Positions 11,801-23,498 of a stretch of DNA of 64,000 nt are shown here, piece after piece. The position numbers and the translations under genes are program-made. The notes beneath the pieces were generated by a model. The model saw only the letters and a program-made list of their open reading frames with translations, searched no databases and was not told where the DNA came from. Positions within the stretch are counted from its first letter, which is position 1; every line of letters begins with the position of its first letter. Source of the DNA: Pyrus communis (Eukaryota; Streptophyta; Magnoliopsida; Rosales; Rosaceae); NCBI RefSeq assembly GCF_963583255.1, contig NC_084813.1:20258502-20322501 (forward strand). The letters are read 5' to 3'.

Positions 11801-12715
11801 AAAATTTTCTTGTCAGACTGTATATTTAAACTATTCATCAAGTTGATTATTACTTGATGTGCGGTCTAGATTCACAAACAACATAAATGTTTGTATGTCA
11901 ACAAAAGATTAGTAAGACGGCATTACCATACATGTTCTATATGAGTCACCAATATAATACACGCTATTAGAGGTGTGATCAATAAATGTGGTACAAATCA
12001 CATTACTTGACAAGTTTAATGCCATCCATATCTTTGTTTTATGTGTTCATGAATACAAATGGACTTGTTTACAGGTAAAGAAGTAGTAAAGAGAGGTGAA
12101 ACCGATTTCGGACTGACGAAAGAAGAAACAATTCACAACCTTCTCTTTGTACTTGGTTTCAATGCGTTTGGTGGGTTTTCTGTCTTTCTGCCAAGTTTGA
12201 TAGGCACAATAGCAAGCGACACCACCGGTTTACAGGCCAAAATAGTCAAAGAAGTCAGAGAAAACGCCGGTTCAACTTTGAGTTTCGACTCGGTGAAAAA
12301 TTTGCAACTGGTTCAGTCCGTAGTGTGCGAAGCCCTCCGGTTCAACCCACCGGTTCCACTCCAATTTGCCCGGGCCAGAAAGGACTTCCAACTGAGTTCA
12401 CACGACTCAATCTTTGAAATCAAGAAGGGTGAGTTGCTCTGTGGGTTTCAACAACAGGTCATGAGGGATGAGAAAGTCTTCGATGAACCGGACACGTTTA
12501 AACCGGACCGGTTCATGAAGAACAAAGAGTTACTGAACTACTTGTACTGGTCCAACGGACCGCAGACCGGTTCACCAAGTGAGTCCAACAAGCAATGCGC
12601 TGCGAAGGACTATGTGACCCTCACTGCTGTTTTGCTTGTTGCGTATGCATTTCAAAGATATGATTCAATCACAGGAACCGGTACTTCAATCACAGCCCTT
12701 GAGAAGGCCAAGTGA
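8861..12715 (+). CDS. HPL: Fatty acid hydroperoxide lyase, CYP74B-type (3 exons)
   Basis: Exons 8861-9313, 11304-11685 and 12075-12715 join in frame to 491 aa, the usual CYP74 length. The enzyme cleaves 13-hydroperoxides of linoleic and linolenic acid into C6 aldehydes and 12-oxo-acids without O2 or NADPH, in plastids. The Ser/Pro-rich N-terminus (about residues 8-35) fits a transit region. Visible P450 landmarks are the CYP74 I-helix motif FNAFGG (307-312, Asn308), the K-helix EALR (364-367) and the heme-binding SNKQCAAKDYV with Cys453. The AAKDYV wording, and ITALEKAK at the end, match hydroperoxide lyase rather than allene oxide synthase, whose Cys is normally followed by AGKDFV. Intron 1 is 1,990 bp and holds a MITE; intron 2 is 389 bp. 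No frameshift or stop was seen. The 13-HPL versus dual specificity cannot be read from sequence alone. Confidence 0.93.
10142..10346. mobile_element. Palindromic MITE in HPL intron 1
   Basis: About 205 bp whose two halves are inverted copies. The left TACGGATTCTCTTTGTGAGGA pairs with the right CTCAGAAAGGGGATTCGGA, and TGTATCTGTTCATC pairs with GATGAACAGATACG. The loop is the AT-rich TTTTTTTATTTAAAATTGATTAC core also present at 6720-6926. The RNA of intron 1 could fold into a long hairpin here. Confidence 0.75.
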
Positions 12716-13320
12716 GAGTGGGGCGATCGTAGCCGTTGAAATGTGTATGTGATGGATCATATGGTTTTTCGGAAATTTGGTGCCTGTGTAGGGGTTTGTA
12801 GGTAATTAAGTAGAGAAGGGCAGATATTTGAGGGAAAAGGTCAAAACTTGGGGTGGCCAGATTCAATTAAATAAAGTGAAGTAGAAATCGAAGGAATTTA
12901 TTGTGGATGATGGCTTCTAGTGTGGGGTGGGTCGTCGGTCGTGGGACATGGCCCATGGGTCTTGCCGACACCACTTCCGCGGCTTTGTTTGGTATGATTT
13001 GACACAATTGGGTTCACATTGCGGGCCACATAGTGTTATGTGTTTTGCGTAAGGTCTTACATCTTTATATGTAAAATCTTTTTGTTGATTTTCCAGACCA
13101 ATCAGTGTTGCGAACCATAAAAAAAATTGCAATCGTGCATGCCCCAATTCAAGAATGAAGGATTATACTAGAGAATTTAAGTCCTTTTTTCTTTTGTTTT
13201 TTAAAATTATTTGGCCCATAGATCTTGTAGCTTTTGTGAAAACTAAATGCTTAGTAATTTTTTTTTAAAATAAACAATATTATCTAAACTAAGGGATAGG
13301 AGAGTGAGCTAAACTTTATA
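12716..13320. other. HPL 3' flank, no gene
   Basis: Probably the 3' untranslated region and downstream spacer of the lyase gene. A frame on the minus strand at 12917-13147 has no recognisable family. No clear polyadenylation signal stands out. Confidence 0.4.
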
Positions 13321-13420
13321 ATGGGTTAGCAATAATGTGGTTCAAATTTACATTTGACGAGAATTGAATTTAAGATCTCTGACTTATAAGTGAAGAAGAA
13401 TACTACTAGACCGTATTATT
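13321..13420 (-). repeat. Au-like SINE (copy 1, diverged)
   Basis: Read on the minus strand it contains ACGGTCTAGTAGTATTCTTC (A-box side), CACTTATAAGTCAGAGATC, a B-box-like TTCAATTCTCGTC and GAACCACATTATTGC, the layout of the plant Au SINE. A better copy is at 50207-50313. Identification rests on recalled family features. Confidence 0.6.
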
Positions 13421-15721
13421 AAGTGGCTAATGGTAATACTTTTAACAATTATTATTTAACCTCCTAGACTCGTAGGATGAGTGTCGAGTGAAACATTCAA
13501 TCTAGAACATTGATTGGTTGTTGAAAGAAAAGGAGGAGCTCCTACTGAATTTTATTAATGTTCAATCACAACTGGACACATGTCCAAAATAATTTTAAAG
13601 AAATAGAACTTGAACCAAATCACAGACACTTGTAAGTTTTAATTGGATAAGAGCATGAGCTCCTACTTTTCTTTCAGCAGCCAATCATTGTTCCTCAATC
13701 TAACATTGAATGGCTAAAAGTTATAAAAAATCAAAAGCCTATCTGATAGCGTTTGATAGAAAAAGTTAAAAATGCTTCAAAGCCCCAAAAACACTTTCCA
13801 ATGCTAAAGCGCTTGGAATTTTATAAAAGTTCAACGTGATTCTAAAAAAAAGTACTTATGAGCAAAATTATATATTAAAACCCAACGGGAAAAAACAATG
13901 TTCATAAGCAGTGTAAAGATGAAAATACCCCCAATTTTTTTGTTCTTTCACGGTGTCATTTTCAGCCTCAACAGTGGAATGACTAATATGCCCTTATTGG
14001 ATACGTGGAGGTCATCTGCTCTTTCATTCTTCAGCTCTCGTTCTCTCGTTTTGACAGCAAGTACCACCCACCGCTCCACCGCTGTTTAAAAAAAAAAAAA
14101 AAAAAAGGGAAAAATGGATGAAAAGTTAGGATTATCTATTTCTTTTGAAGATCGGGAAGATTTACAGAAGTATTTCAGCCTCTAATGATCACAAGTTCGG
14201 TTTTCACACCAACAACGAATTTCAAATCTAAGATCTCTAATTTTTTACTTGAAGAAAGTCTCACAGTCATTTATCACTGGACAGTAACTCGTTGTTTCGC
14301 TCCACTGCTGTTGCATTTACCCTTTTTGTTGCTCCCTCTTGCTCAATCCATTACTACTTTGATTCATATTTTGTTCTTCCAACTAAAGAACCACGGCCTG
14401 TTTCTCGAACTCTCTCCCGTAGCGGAACCATCGCCATCACCTGGTGCCGTAGCCCCTTTTTGCTTCTGAGTATATTTGTACCATATAAAAGGTAGACGAA
14501 AAAAGTGGGTCTTCATTTTTTACAACATCCCCTTGATCTCTGCAAAAACATACTGTGGTTATGATATTTTATTTAAATCCGTGATGATTTTGTGGTGATT
14601 TAGTTTGTTAAATTCACACCAATTTTCCTCAGAAGCCGAAGCTGCAACCACGAGTCCATGGGAAACAGGGAGTCCGATCGGGGAATTGCTTCATCTAATT
14701 CAGGGAAATTGAAATCGGCAGAATCACCTTTGAGGACTATAACTGCTGCATCATACCATAATATTTCAATTTCAATTTCTCACATGAATCTTCTGGTCCC
14801 TCGATTCCTTTCAGTCCTCCTCTCCCCGTCCCTACTCCTCCATTCTCCTCCGTACGCACGCTCATCTTTCTTTATTCTTCCTATTTCTTCTCTTTAATTT
14901 GCAATATTTTTTTGTTTTGAAATTAGAATTTTGTTTTGTGTGATTGAACCAAGAAACTTCACATGTTTTTTTCTTCAGTTTTTTTTTATTATAAAAAAAA
15001 ATCCTTTTTATTATTTAAATATTTTTAATTTATAAAATAATATTTTAAGTGCCACATCAGCGCTTAACAGAGTTTTTGACGGAAAAACTACATTAATTTG
15101 CAACAACCATTTTCAAGGACTACATTGATTAGTTTTCAATTTCAGGAATTATGTTGATTGGCTGAGTCAATTTCAAAGACCAATTGTGATAATAACTCTT
15201 TATAGAACTATTTGAAGTGGATTTCAAAGAATGCAAGCATACCGAGTAACCCTAAGAATTTCATTGGGTTCTTTTCCCCGAATCATTTTCAGGCTAATTG
15301 GAAGCACATAGAAGAAGCTCAGGAAGTGAAAAGTTCCTAGATCAAATACCAAAAGAATTCAACATTATTCAATCAAGCCCAAGATAGGATTTAGACAGCC
15401 ATCGATACTGACGTTTAATGAAGAATTTACGGTTTCAGTCTTACAAGTGGAACATTCAACTATAATTCCATGGAGAATGCGATGATCCGGTTTCTTGCCA
15501 ACATCGATTGATTTTTGGAAGGCTAGATAACACAACTAAGTTCTCTATACTTTTTAACTGTAAATACAAATAATTCAGTTTGGTAAATGAAATTGATTGC
15601 AAATCATGCCCGATTTAAGGTGAAAAGAATAACCTAGTAAAAGTTTGTCGCTAACCAAGAGAGGAAGTACCATGTTGAAGAAGATTAGCCTTTGGCTGTT
15701 CGAAAAATGCTAGGGAGCTTT
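13421..15721. other. No supported gene; repeats
   Basis: A MITE-like piece with GATAGCGTTTGATAG and AAAGCGCTTGGAATTTTATAAAAG lies at about 13740-13880. Frames at 13898-14897 do not resemble known proteins and have ordinary non-coding composition. The stretch 15010-15210, with phrases such as GCCACATCAGCGCTTAACAGAG and TTTCAAGGACTACATTGATT, looks like a repeat remnant. Part of 15300-15720 may be the 3' untranslated region of the DUF1068 gene. Confidence 0.4.
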
Positions 15722-17321
15722 TTACACGGTCTGGACATTTCCTTGCGTTTGGGTGTTAGACTTTGTAAGCCCTTCTTTCCACCCTCTCTGACGAGCCCTA
15801 AGCTCCCATAGCGCAGTCTGTTTCCGCTGTGCCTCTAATGTTGCTTCAGCTTTCTCCCTTGCTTCTTCACATGTTTCCATCCCTGAACTGCACTTGTCTG
15901 CTTCCTTTTGATACTGGGATGCAATCTTCTTAGCCTCCAGCAGAGCCATATCAGCTCGTTGCTGATTTTCCAAAGCTTCAGCTTCCCGAAGCTTCAACTC
16001 CTCAGTCAAAAGATCCACAAAGTTCTTTTCAGTGTCCTCGTTCACCTCTGGGTCATGCTTTGCACAGTCTGCATAATATATGCCAAATAAACAAATGGAG
16101 TTATAGACGATGCAAGGCATATAAGAATAAAAAAGAATCCGAAACTTTACGTAGGCAATCAATCACCACTTTGCATGTCAATGCTACTTATATCTCCATA
16201 AGGTTGGTTCAAACAAATAAGCATCAGAGACAGAAATCCATCCTTGAAAGAGAAATCAACAACTTTAAAAGAATATTGAGAGGAAGACAAAAGCAGAGTT
16301 GCGTTCATTTGTAAACAATGATAATTGCACAAGGAAAGCAGGCCAGATCGAGTGACAGTCCCACAAAAGAAAACTACCAATCCACGAGCCTTTGAGGCAG
16401 TCTTAACTTCAGACATTGTACTGAGGAGAAACCACACAACTGACAGAGTCATCGCACATTATGCCGAAAAAACTGAATATGCGCTTACAAAAGGGATTTG
16501 AGGAAAATAAGGTAAACAGTGAAGAGTTCAAATTTGTCTATTGGAAAGGATCTAAAATTGAAATATTTGAGATAATATTACTGGGATTGGATGATATATT
16601 TGCCACATTATTATCCAACATGAACATGAGAAGGCATCCTGCTTTATGGCAAGGAGAAGCTTTATGTCCGTAATCTCACAACCCATTCAATCTACAACAT
16701 CTCTCACACACACACACGCATATATATAAACACATAGTGATGTAAAGCAATCAATTTTACTACCCAAAAAGTGCAGATAAACTTCTACATGAAAGAAACT
16801 AACCTGCAAATGAAATGTTGCTGAGTCCTGCAAAAGAAGGAAGAACCAATATAAGTATACATCTGATAGTAATGCAAATCAACTAACAGTAGCTTTAAGA
16901 GTCCAAACTTCATGACCTGGATGCTGAATTCAACACCAACCCAGAAAAACGATGGATTGAAATAAGTGAATCCAATGGAAATTTGAGCTTATTGGCATCA
17001 AATCAGCACAAAATGTGTAAGACCCAACAAAACAAAACGGGAAAAGAAATGCAAGAGATTTAGTCAGATCTGGTAAAAATGGATCACGGGCAAGGGAAGA
17101 AAGAAGAGTAAATTACCAATGGGAATGGAGAGGAGAGGCTGAGAAGAGCAATCGCAGGTGCAGGGAGGGCAAGCGAATGAGGAGGAGGAAGAAGAAGAGT
17201 GGGAGACGGCGGCTAAGCCCTCCATGAAGTGCCAGTATAGAGGTGGGCCCACTATGTACCCGGCTATGCACAGCCCAACTATCACCAGCCCCGCCTTTAG
17301 CACCGCCGGACTCGTCGCCAT
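15722..17321 (-). CDS. DUF1068 family protein (NKS1-like), 3 exons
   Basis: Exons 17117-17321, 16804-16827 (24 nt) and 15722-16068 join in frame to 191 aa. The product has one N-terminal membrane segment (about residues 9-26, then GPPLYWHF), a Ser run (42-48), a Cys-rich CPPCTCDC motif (51-58), and a long charged helical region from residue 77 (DCAKHDPEVNEDTEKN, then EELKLREAEALE) that is likely coiled coil, ending RARQRGWKEG. This order is the signature of the plant DUF1068 family, which includes the Golgi-associated NKS1 proteins needed for Golgi organisation and salt tolerance in Arabidopsis. The start was chosen at the Met after a GA-repeat-coded stretch, since an in-frame upstream Met would only add an Arg/Glu run encoded by the microsatellite. 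All splice borders are GT/AG and phases agree. No lesion was seen. Confidence 0.88.
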
Positions 17322-17325
17322 CTCC

Positions 17326-17332
<7 letters not shown>

Positions 17333-17366
<34 letters not shown>
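17333..17366. repeat. (CT)n microsatellite in 5' leader of DUF1068 gene
   Basis: An uninterrupted CT/TC run of about 34 bp lies 12 bp upstream of the DUF1068 start codon, on the transcribed GA side in the likely 5' untranslated region. Such (GA)n leaders are common in plant genes and often vary in length. Confidence 0.85.
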
Positions 17367-17370
<4 letters not shown>

Positions 17371-17394
17371 CTCGGCTTTTACCTCAGCTTCTGA

Positions 17395-18958
17395 AATCGA
17401 ATCGGAAGTAGCGGAATTGGGAGTCGGCGACGTCGATTCTAAACGGTTCGACTGCCGGTGTTTACTGGGGACTTGTGGAGATCAAAGATGAGTGCTTTCT
17501 CATCTGTGTGAGGCTGTGACGGTGATTTTATTTTTTATTTTTAAATTTAAATTACACTGTTTTGACTTTTGAGAGTGTAATCGACAAGCTGGTCGGACCC
17601 AAGGAAAAAATAAAATAAAAAGACAAGTTGGTCCGACTAGGCGATGTTCCGAAGAAGCGATTTAAGGTAACGAAGGTTGATCGAGTTAATAAAGATTTGT
17701 GTTAGATTAACATTTAGGCTTGAGTTTTAGTGTCAATAATTCCTTTTGATGTGCGATTTATAAAATAAAAAAATAAAAGTTAAAGTTCTTTCAGTAAATT
17801 CTCAAAGAGTTTTGTAGTATGCAAATGATTTATCTCTGAAATGAAGTAGCATCCATTCTGGTTAAGCTTTCTTCCAAACAAAAAAAGAGAAGGTGTTTTA
17901 ATTTCCCGATTTATTATTCATCTTTTAAAAGTAAATCATTTAAAAAAAATAGAAGTTGTGTTATTTTTTGATATATTTATTCATCTTTTAAAGTAAATCA
18001 TTTTCCCATTTTATTTGTGTTAAGTTGTGTTTGAGTTAGTATTATCTGTAATGTTTAGTATGAATTCTCATTAGCTTATGTAGCAATAAAAGTTGAATGA
18101 AATTAAAATTTTATGTGAATTTTGTAGAATTTTCCCATGATTTGCTAGTAAAATTTGAGTAAAAAACTTTTGTAGACAGTGCGATTGTTGCTTCTCGCAG
18201 AATCTTATGCATGCACACTTGAAAAAAAAAATATTTTAGACAATTTGAAAGTAGTGTAAGAACATCTTCAATAGTATGCAAACCCAATAAGCAATGTTGT
18301 CTACTTTAATCTTAGCCAACTTTTGGAATTACGTAGATTTATCCACTCGCGGAGCCCAAAACGTAATCAATCGAAATTACGTAGGTTTTGAATAATTTTT
18401 GAAATTTGTAAATTCATTATTTTAGCCAACTTTTGAAACTAGTGTGATTGAGATGATTAAAAGTTATCAGCAAGTGATGAATGTATCTAATGGTTGGATA
18501 TTTTTTTCAATTTAATGCTTTTTGGATTCAAATATTTCCTTCTTAGTTTAGAGTAAAAATATCGTTTTGTAAAAAAGAGTTTTCCAACATTTGGTGCTAC
18601 AATGATACAATATAGTGATATTAAGTTTGAATTTAGTTGATCATGAAAAAAAAAGAAGATTAATAAGTTAAATAAAAGGGAATTGTTATTGACGGTTCGA
18701 AAATCTTATTCTACCCTTCAAACTTTCTATATTTGGAAAGAAAAATACACTTATGACAAGTGTAGAATATGATTTTTAGAATGTCAATAACACTTCTTAA
18801 ATTAAATTAAGAATATTTCTTAAGGATTTACCACCGTATTCCGAGTAATGAGAGTCGAACAGAAACTGGTGGGAAACATGGCGATTGAGTGACTCTGTGC
18901 CCCTCATCACTCAACCGTCCCATTCCAACACACGCATCGACGGCCACCAACTCTGATA
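17395..18958. other. Divergent intergenic region
   Basis: This stretch separates two genes transcribed away from each other (DUF1068 minus, the 608-aa gene plus) and should hold both promoters. It is AT-rich. At about 18290-18450 there is a near-palindromic repeat with two copies of TTTAGCCAACTTTTG-like sequence; a MITE is possible. No protein-coding frame is recognisable. Confidence 0.4.
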
Positions 18959-21603
18959 ATGGCGATGGAAATCCCGATGGATGTGATAAAGCAGGTGCAG
19001 ATCTCGCTTCGGAAAGAAGCGGAGCTGTCGTCGTACGACCCAGACGACACGCCGCTGCCGAATCTACCTTCCGTCAAAGAAACGCTAGCGGAGTTGGATC
19101 CATCCCCGCCGTACCTGAGGTGCAAGCATTGCAAAGGGCGGCTGCTGAGGGGCGTTCAGACGCTGACCTGCGTCTTCTGCGGCAGAGAACACTGCAAGGA
19201 CCACCCTCCCGACCCCATCAATTTCCGGGATACTTTTGGGTACCGTTGGCTGCTCCAGTACCTGAGCTTAAGTGGATCGGTATGCATGCAACTTGATTTT
19301 CTATCTTTTGTTTGGTTGATGAGAAAGTTAAGATTAAGATGGGGAAATAAAATGGGGATTCCTTTTGTTGTGTTTGGTTGATGGGAAAACTTGAAATAAA
19401 CGGAATTTGATTTCTCAATGCGTTTATTCAAGAAAAATCACCAGTTTAACAAATTATATGCTTTCTTGCTTGTGGATGATGAAAAAGATTGAAGCTTTGA
19501 TTGTTTTAGTTTGCTAAATTTGTTTTACCAGCTTATTCTAGCCGCCCAACGGCGTAATGATGTCGAAAATTCTTTATCTGATTCGAAGCTATTTATGTTA
19601 GTCTATAGTGCATGGAAAATTAAAATGGTTGAAGGTGATTCTGAGATTATGCAGAGATGTAGAAATAGTACATTGTATTTGATATGTATCAACATCTACT
19701 TAGCACTCGATCTTAAGCAGTCAACACACGGAATTCGTAGGTGCTACAGTTTTGTAGTCCATTTATTTCGCAACCATATCATCTAAGTGGGAAATTATAG
19801 TTTTGTCTGCCTATCGTTTGTTTGCTAGAAATGAGGTTTATTGTCCTCTCGTCAATGTAGCGACTTTGAAATTAATTTTGTGGGGCTTCTTGAATACTTG
19901 GTAAAGTTCGAGACTTTGGTTTGCAGGAGATAGTGGATTTACCTGTTGGAGCAAATGAATTAAACAGAGCAGAGACTGCGCGGATGGATGAGTTAAGTCT
20001 GTCTGATCTCTTAAATCTTGAAATAAAATGGACCTCTAAGCCAGAGAAAATTGAGACTGATCTCCCAAATGAGATCCCCAATCTGCTCAAATTACCAGAT
20101 TTGGCTGGAGTCAATCTCGACAACTTTTTCTTTGAAGGAAAGAAAGATGGTGCTTCGAGTAATTCCGAAGAGTTGTTCGGATCTAGCACACAGATTGTCG
20201 GTAAAGAGAGTTTCCAAGGTCATGAAACTCTTAGGTTGTTTGAGAATGTAAAGCCTTTTGAGACAGTTGTGCAGACTACTGAAGGAGAGAGTGGTGATTC
20301 TGGTTGGGCAGCAAGTTTTCAGTTTGTTGCTTCTGAATCACAAGCTTCTGGAAACCTTCCTCAAGCTTCTGAAACCCTTCCTCTAGCTTCTCAAAACCTT
20401 CCTCAAGCTTCTGAAATCCTTCCTCGAGCTTCTGAAAACCTCCCTCAAGCTTCTGAAAGCTTTCCCCAAGAATCAAAATCCCTTGACCCCTTTGTGGGTT
20501 CCACGGTGGATCTTTCTGCCCACATAGGCACAGTATTTGGAACTGTAGTGGACTCAACGAATGAAAAATCAAACCATAGTGTGACTGGGTCTGCATCCAT
20601 GTCCTCCGACTGGTTTCAAGATGATCTGTTGGGCGTTTCCAACTCTGGGTTTTCTGGAGGGCCTGAACGGTTGGAAATCCTTGCTGAGGTGAAGGGTGGA
20701 ATAGCTGAAAATGTGAATAACTCTTTTCCTGATGGTGTTGATTGGGTTCAAAACAACCAATTGCAGATCCCTAGCAACAAGGATCTTGATAGTAAGACTA
20801 CTGTGGAGAATGATGATTCGTTTGATGCTTGGAATGATTTCGCAAGATCGAGTAATGCACCAAATCTTGTGGATAGTTCTGTTAAACAAGGTGGTGTGGA
20901 TTGGGTTCAAGACAACCAATTGCAGACCACTAGCAACAAGGCTCTTGATAATAAGACTACTGATGAGGATGGTGATTCATTCGATGCTTGGAATGATTTT
21001 GCTAGCTCGAAGAATGCATCAAATCTTGCAGATAATTCTGTAAAACAAAGTATTAATCAGACGACATCTGTTGACCACACTTTAGAAATAAATTTGTGCA
21101 GCACTAGCAGCTCCGGTGACTTGGATTTTGGTAGCTTTTTGCAACCAGATTTCTCAGCAGGAGCATTGAACAGTTCCAACAGTTCAACTGTCGTGAATAG
21201 AGTGCAGCTAGAGCCTTCTGTATTAGACAGGTGCGTATATAAGCAAATGTTTATCGGTGCTATTATAGCTGCAGAATCCTGTTTCGAATCACCGTGGAAT
21301 GCTAATTTGCGGTTTTCAATAACGTAATACATGAAGCTTCATGGAAAATGCTTGTGCTCGTAAAGAACCTATGTTAACTCCTTTTTCTGTTGCGTGTTTA
21401 GCTTGGGTGATGCAAGCACTAACGATGGAAAAAAATCTGAAGATGTGGTGGAGGGCGGAGATGTTTCCAGCGTAAGAGCAGGGTCAAAATCTGACGATGT
21501 GGAGAGAATAATGTCACAGATGCATGATGTCTCGTTTATGCTTGAAAGCACTCTTTCAATCCCTCCCAAGCAAGACGGATTACATCCGCCCTCAAAAGAT
21601 TGA
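18959..21603 (+). CDS. Zinc-ribbon plus low-complexity plant protein (DUF7815-like), 3 exons
   Basis: Exons 18959-19279, 19927-21230 and 21402-21603 join in frame to 608 aa. Exon 1 encodes a compact domain with four cysteines, CKHC (55-58) and CVFC (71-74), which likely bind zinc, followed by HPPDPINFRDTFGYRWLLQYL, wording I associate with the plant DUF7815 family (often named dentin sialophosphoprotein-like). The rest is acidic and disordered. It contains a heptad-like ASExLPQ repeat (six units, about 20341-20475, 21-bp period) and a 54-residue tandem duplication, each unit carrying VDWVQ, NQLQ, DSFDAWNDFA and VKQ (about 20735-21055). The C-terminus (VERIMSQMHDVSFMLE) looks helical. DxFDAWxDF-like motifs can be short binding peptides, but no partner is known to me. 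Function unknown. A degraded copy of the 3' half is at 37737-38462. Confidence 0.82.
20341..20475 (+). repeat. 21-bp coding tandem repeat (ASExLPQ)
   Basis: About six in-frame 21-bp units of the type GCTTCTGAAANCCTTCCTCA lie in exon 2 of the 608-aa gene. The third unit has Leu for Gln and another Arg. Copy number is likely to vary between alleles because units differ by only a few bases. Confidence 0.85.
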
Positions 21604-22123
21604 GACGTAATTTATTTATGCGTTTTTATCATGCAATGTTTGTTGTGCATCATGTAATTCTAGATTTATATGTTCCATTTGTTGGCAATTTTGTATTTTA
21701 TTCTTTATAATCTTATGTAGAAATCCAAGAAATATACTGGAAGTTTTTCCTACACGGCGATCGGAATGCCTGTGATCGGACGGTATGTGCATTTTAACCA
21801 AAAGGCAGCGAGTGCAGAAAGAATTGAAGAATAATATGAAATTTTACACACAAAAACAAACAGAGTTGGGAAGGCGGGGTCTGTAGGACAACCGTGTGAC
21901 CACTCCAAGCATCACAGGGCTATTATTCACGCTCTGATCGCACGGTCATGGTTCAAGTAAGGTAAGAATTGTGAGTACGGAAATGACTATATAAAGGCTG
22001 TTCTGGTTCAGCGCAGCGTCGATGTGGGACTGATGCTGTTGTGCTTTGTATATTTTTGCTGCTCACAAGTCACAACTATCTGCCAAGGTTTTGCCTTCAA
22101 TTCAACCACATTGAAGCAACTAC

Positions 22124-22164
<41 letters not shown>

Positions 22165-22202
22165 AGGATTCCAATTCAGAAAGAGTATACCTATTGAGAA
22201 AG
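21604..22202. other. 3' flank of the 608-aa gene with poly(A) run
   Basis: No gene. The part 21870-22060 (GACAACCGTGTGACCACTCC, CACGCTCTGATC, GGTCATGGTTCA) is related to 38580-38720 downstream of the pseudogene copy, so the duplication included the 3' flank. A run of about 35 A lies at 22127-22160, directly before the UGT tail copy. Confidence 0.55.
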
Positions 22203-22470
22203 GAGAAAGCTGTTGATAAAGCTGTAAGGAAGATTATGGTGGGTTTGAAAGCAGAGGAAATGAGAAGTAGAGCTTGGGAACTTGCAGAGCAGGCAAAGAG
22301 GGCTATTGAAAAAGGAGGATCATCACATTCTGATTTGAATGCCCTAATTGGAAGTGTTGAAATCCCGTGGTTAAAATGTTGGAGCACACATTTGGATGAG
22401 GCTTTACTTATGAAAAGTTTAGATGCTTTTTTAATCAAAATGGTTTCTCATATTAGTATAAGTTTTTAAT
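22203..22470 (+). pseudogene. 3' end fragment of a UGT73-type glucosyltransferase
   Basis: The region repeats the last 55 codons of the intact UGT at 35261-36709, from AVDKAV(R/K)xIMVG through AEEMRSRAWELAEQAKRAIE and SSHSDLNALI. It lacks everything upstream, including the UDP-sugar binding box. Just before the stop, one extra base turns EELKSRG into another frame, though the original stop context TGGTTAAAATG is still visible. Similarity to the UGT 3' flank continues to about 22680. This is a broken duplicate created with the downstream flank. Confidence 0.9.
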
Positions 22471-23495
22471 TTGGTCTATAGTAATGAAAATCAATAAATG
22501 TAGTCCCTGTATTTGAATTTCCACCACCAATATGATCATTCCGTTATGTTTCCGATATAACTCTGTTTGTTTGTTGATCTGGCATATATATAGGACTATA
22601 AACCTAATAAAGCGGTGCCACATGAATTATACAAAACAATTAATTCTTTTAAACTATTTAAGGAGGTGTAGTCCAACTTGAATTTGAGAGACTTTTAATA
22701 GACTTTAAAATCCTAATGTAGTCAATTAAATGATTTTTAGAATCCATGAAAATATAGGTGTAGTCAGTCGAGATTTTAATAGTCATTTTTAAAGTTCATC
22801 CAAATGTAGGTGTATTAAAAAGCTAAAGATTTTGTAGGATTTTATTAAATTGTGGATTTTGTGGGATTTGAGAGCAAGAATTGTCTATAAACAAGATAAA
22901 ATAGAATCCTACTCAAACCTTAATATTTCAAATCCATGGATCTTTTTCCTTCATCTTTAAATTTTTTCCTTCAATTTTCGTTGATGGGCCGCATCATTTA
23001 TGGATAGAAATGATGTTGGGTTGCATAATTTCTCATATCTAGTGGTGTTGTTGGGTCACAATTTTCACATCTTCAATTTTTTTCCCCTCCAATCAGCAAT
23101 CACTTCTTGTTTTTTGTCCTTTTTTTTCCACTTACCCTTTTGAGATTTTTTCTGAGTTTTTTCTAGTCACAGGGGCCCTTTGATGACCCCTGTTGTTTGT
23201 GCACGTGTATTATATGTGAATTTATTAACTGTGCACTTGTATTATACGTGAATTTATTAACTATGCATGTGAGTGTGATTAGGAGAGTTATTTAATCTAA
23301 TTCTCAACTCTTTCTTCCCCAATCCAATTTATAAGATTCATATCCGTCAATTAGTGAAAATAAAAAAAAACATTTTATTCTCTTCTCCCTCCATTTGGTT
23401 TTGGCAAGATGATTAAGAGTATATTTCTCTTTTGTTCAGTTTACCCTAAGATCCGTCATCTAAACTTATCCAAATTTACTTAAATTTAGAGCTCG
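22471..23495. repeat. UGT 3'-flank repeat, shared with 32920-33660 and 36710-37015
   Basis: Positions 22471-22680 match the flank of the intact UGT (GTGCCACATGAATTATACAAAA, TTTAAACTATTTAAGGAGGTGTAGTC). From about 22600 to 23290 the match continues at 32925-33640 (AGTCAGTCGAGATTTTAATAG, ATGGATAGAAATGATGTTGG, GTGTATTATA). No coding frame is seen. The three copies show that this flank moved more than once. Confidence 0.8.
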
Positions 23496-23498
23496 TTT

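Noticed and set aside
17158..17491. Plus-strand frames opposite DUF1068 exon 1
   Set aside because: They are antisense shadows including the translated CT microsatellite; the minus-strand exon structure explains the region.
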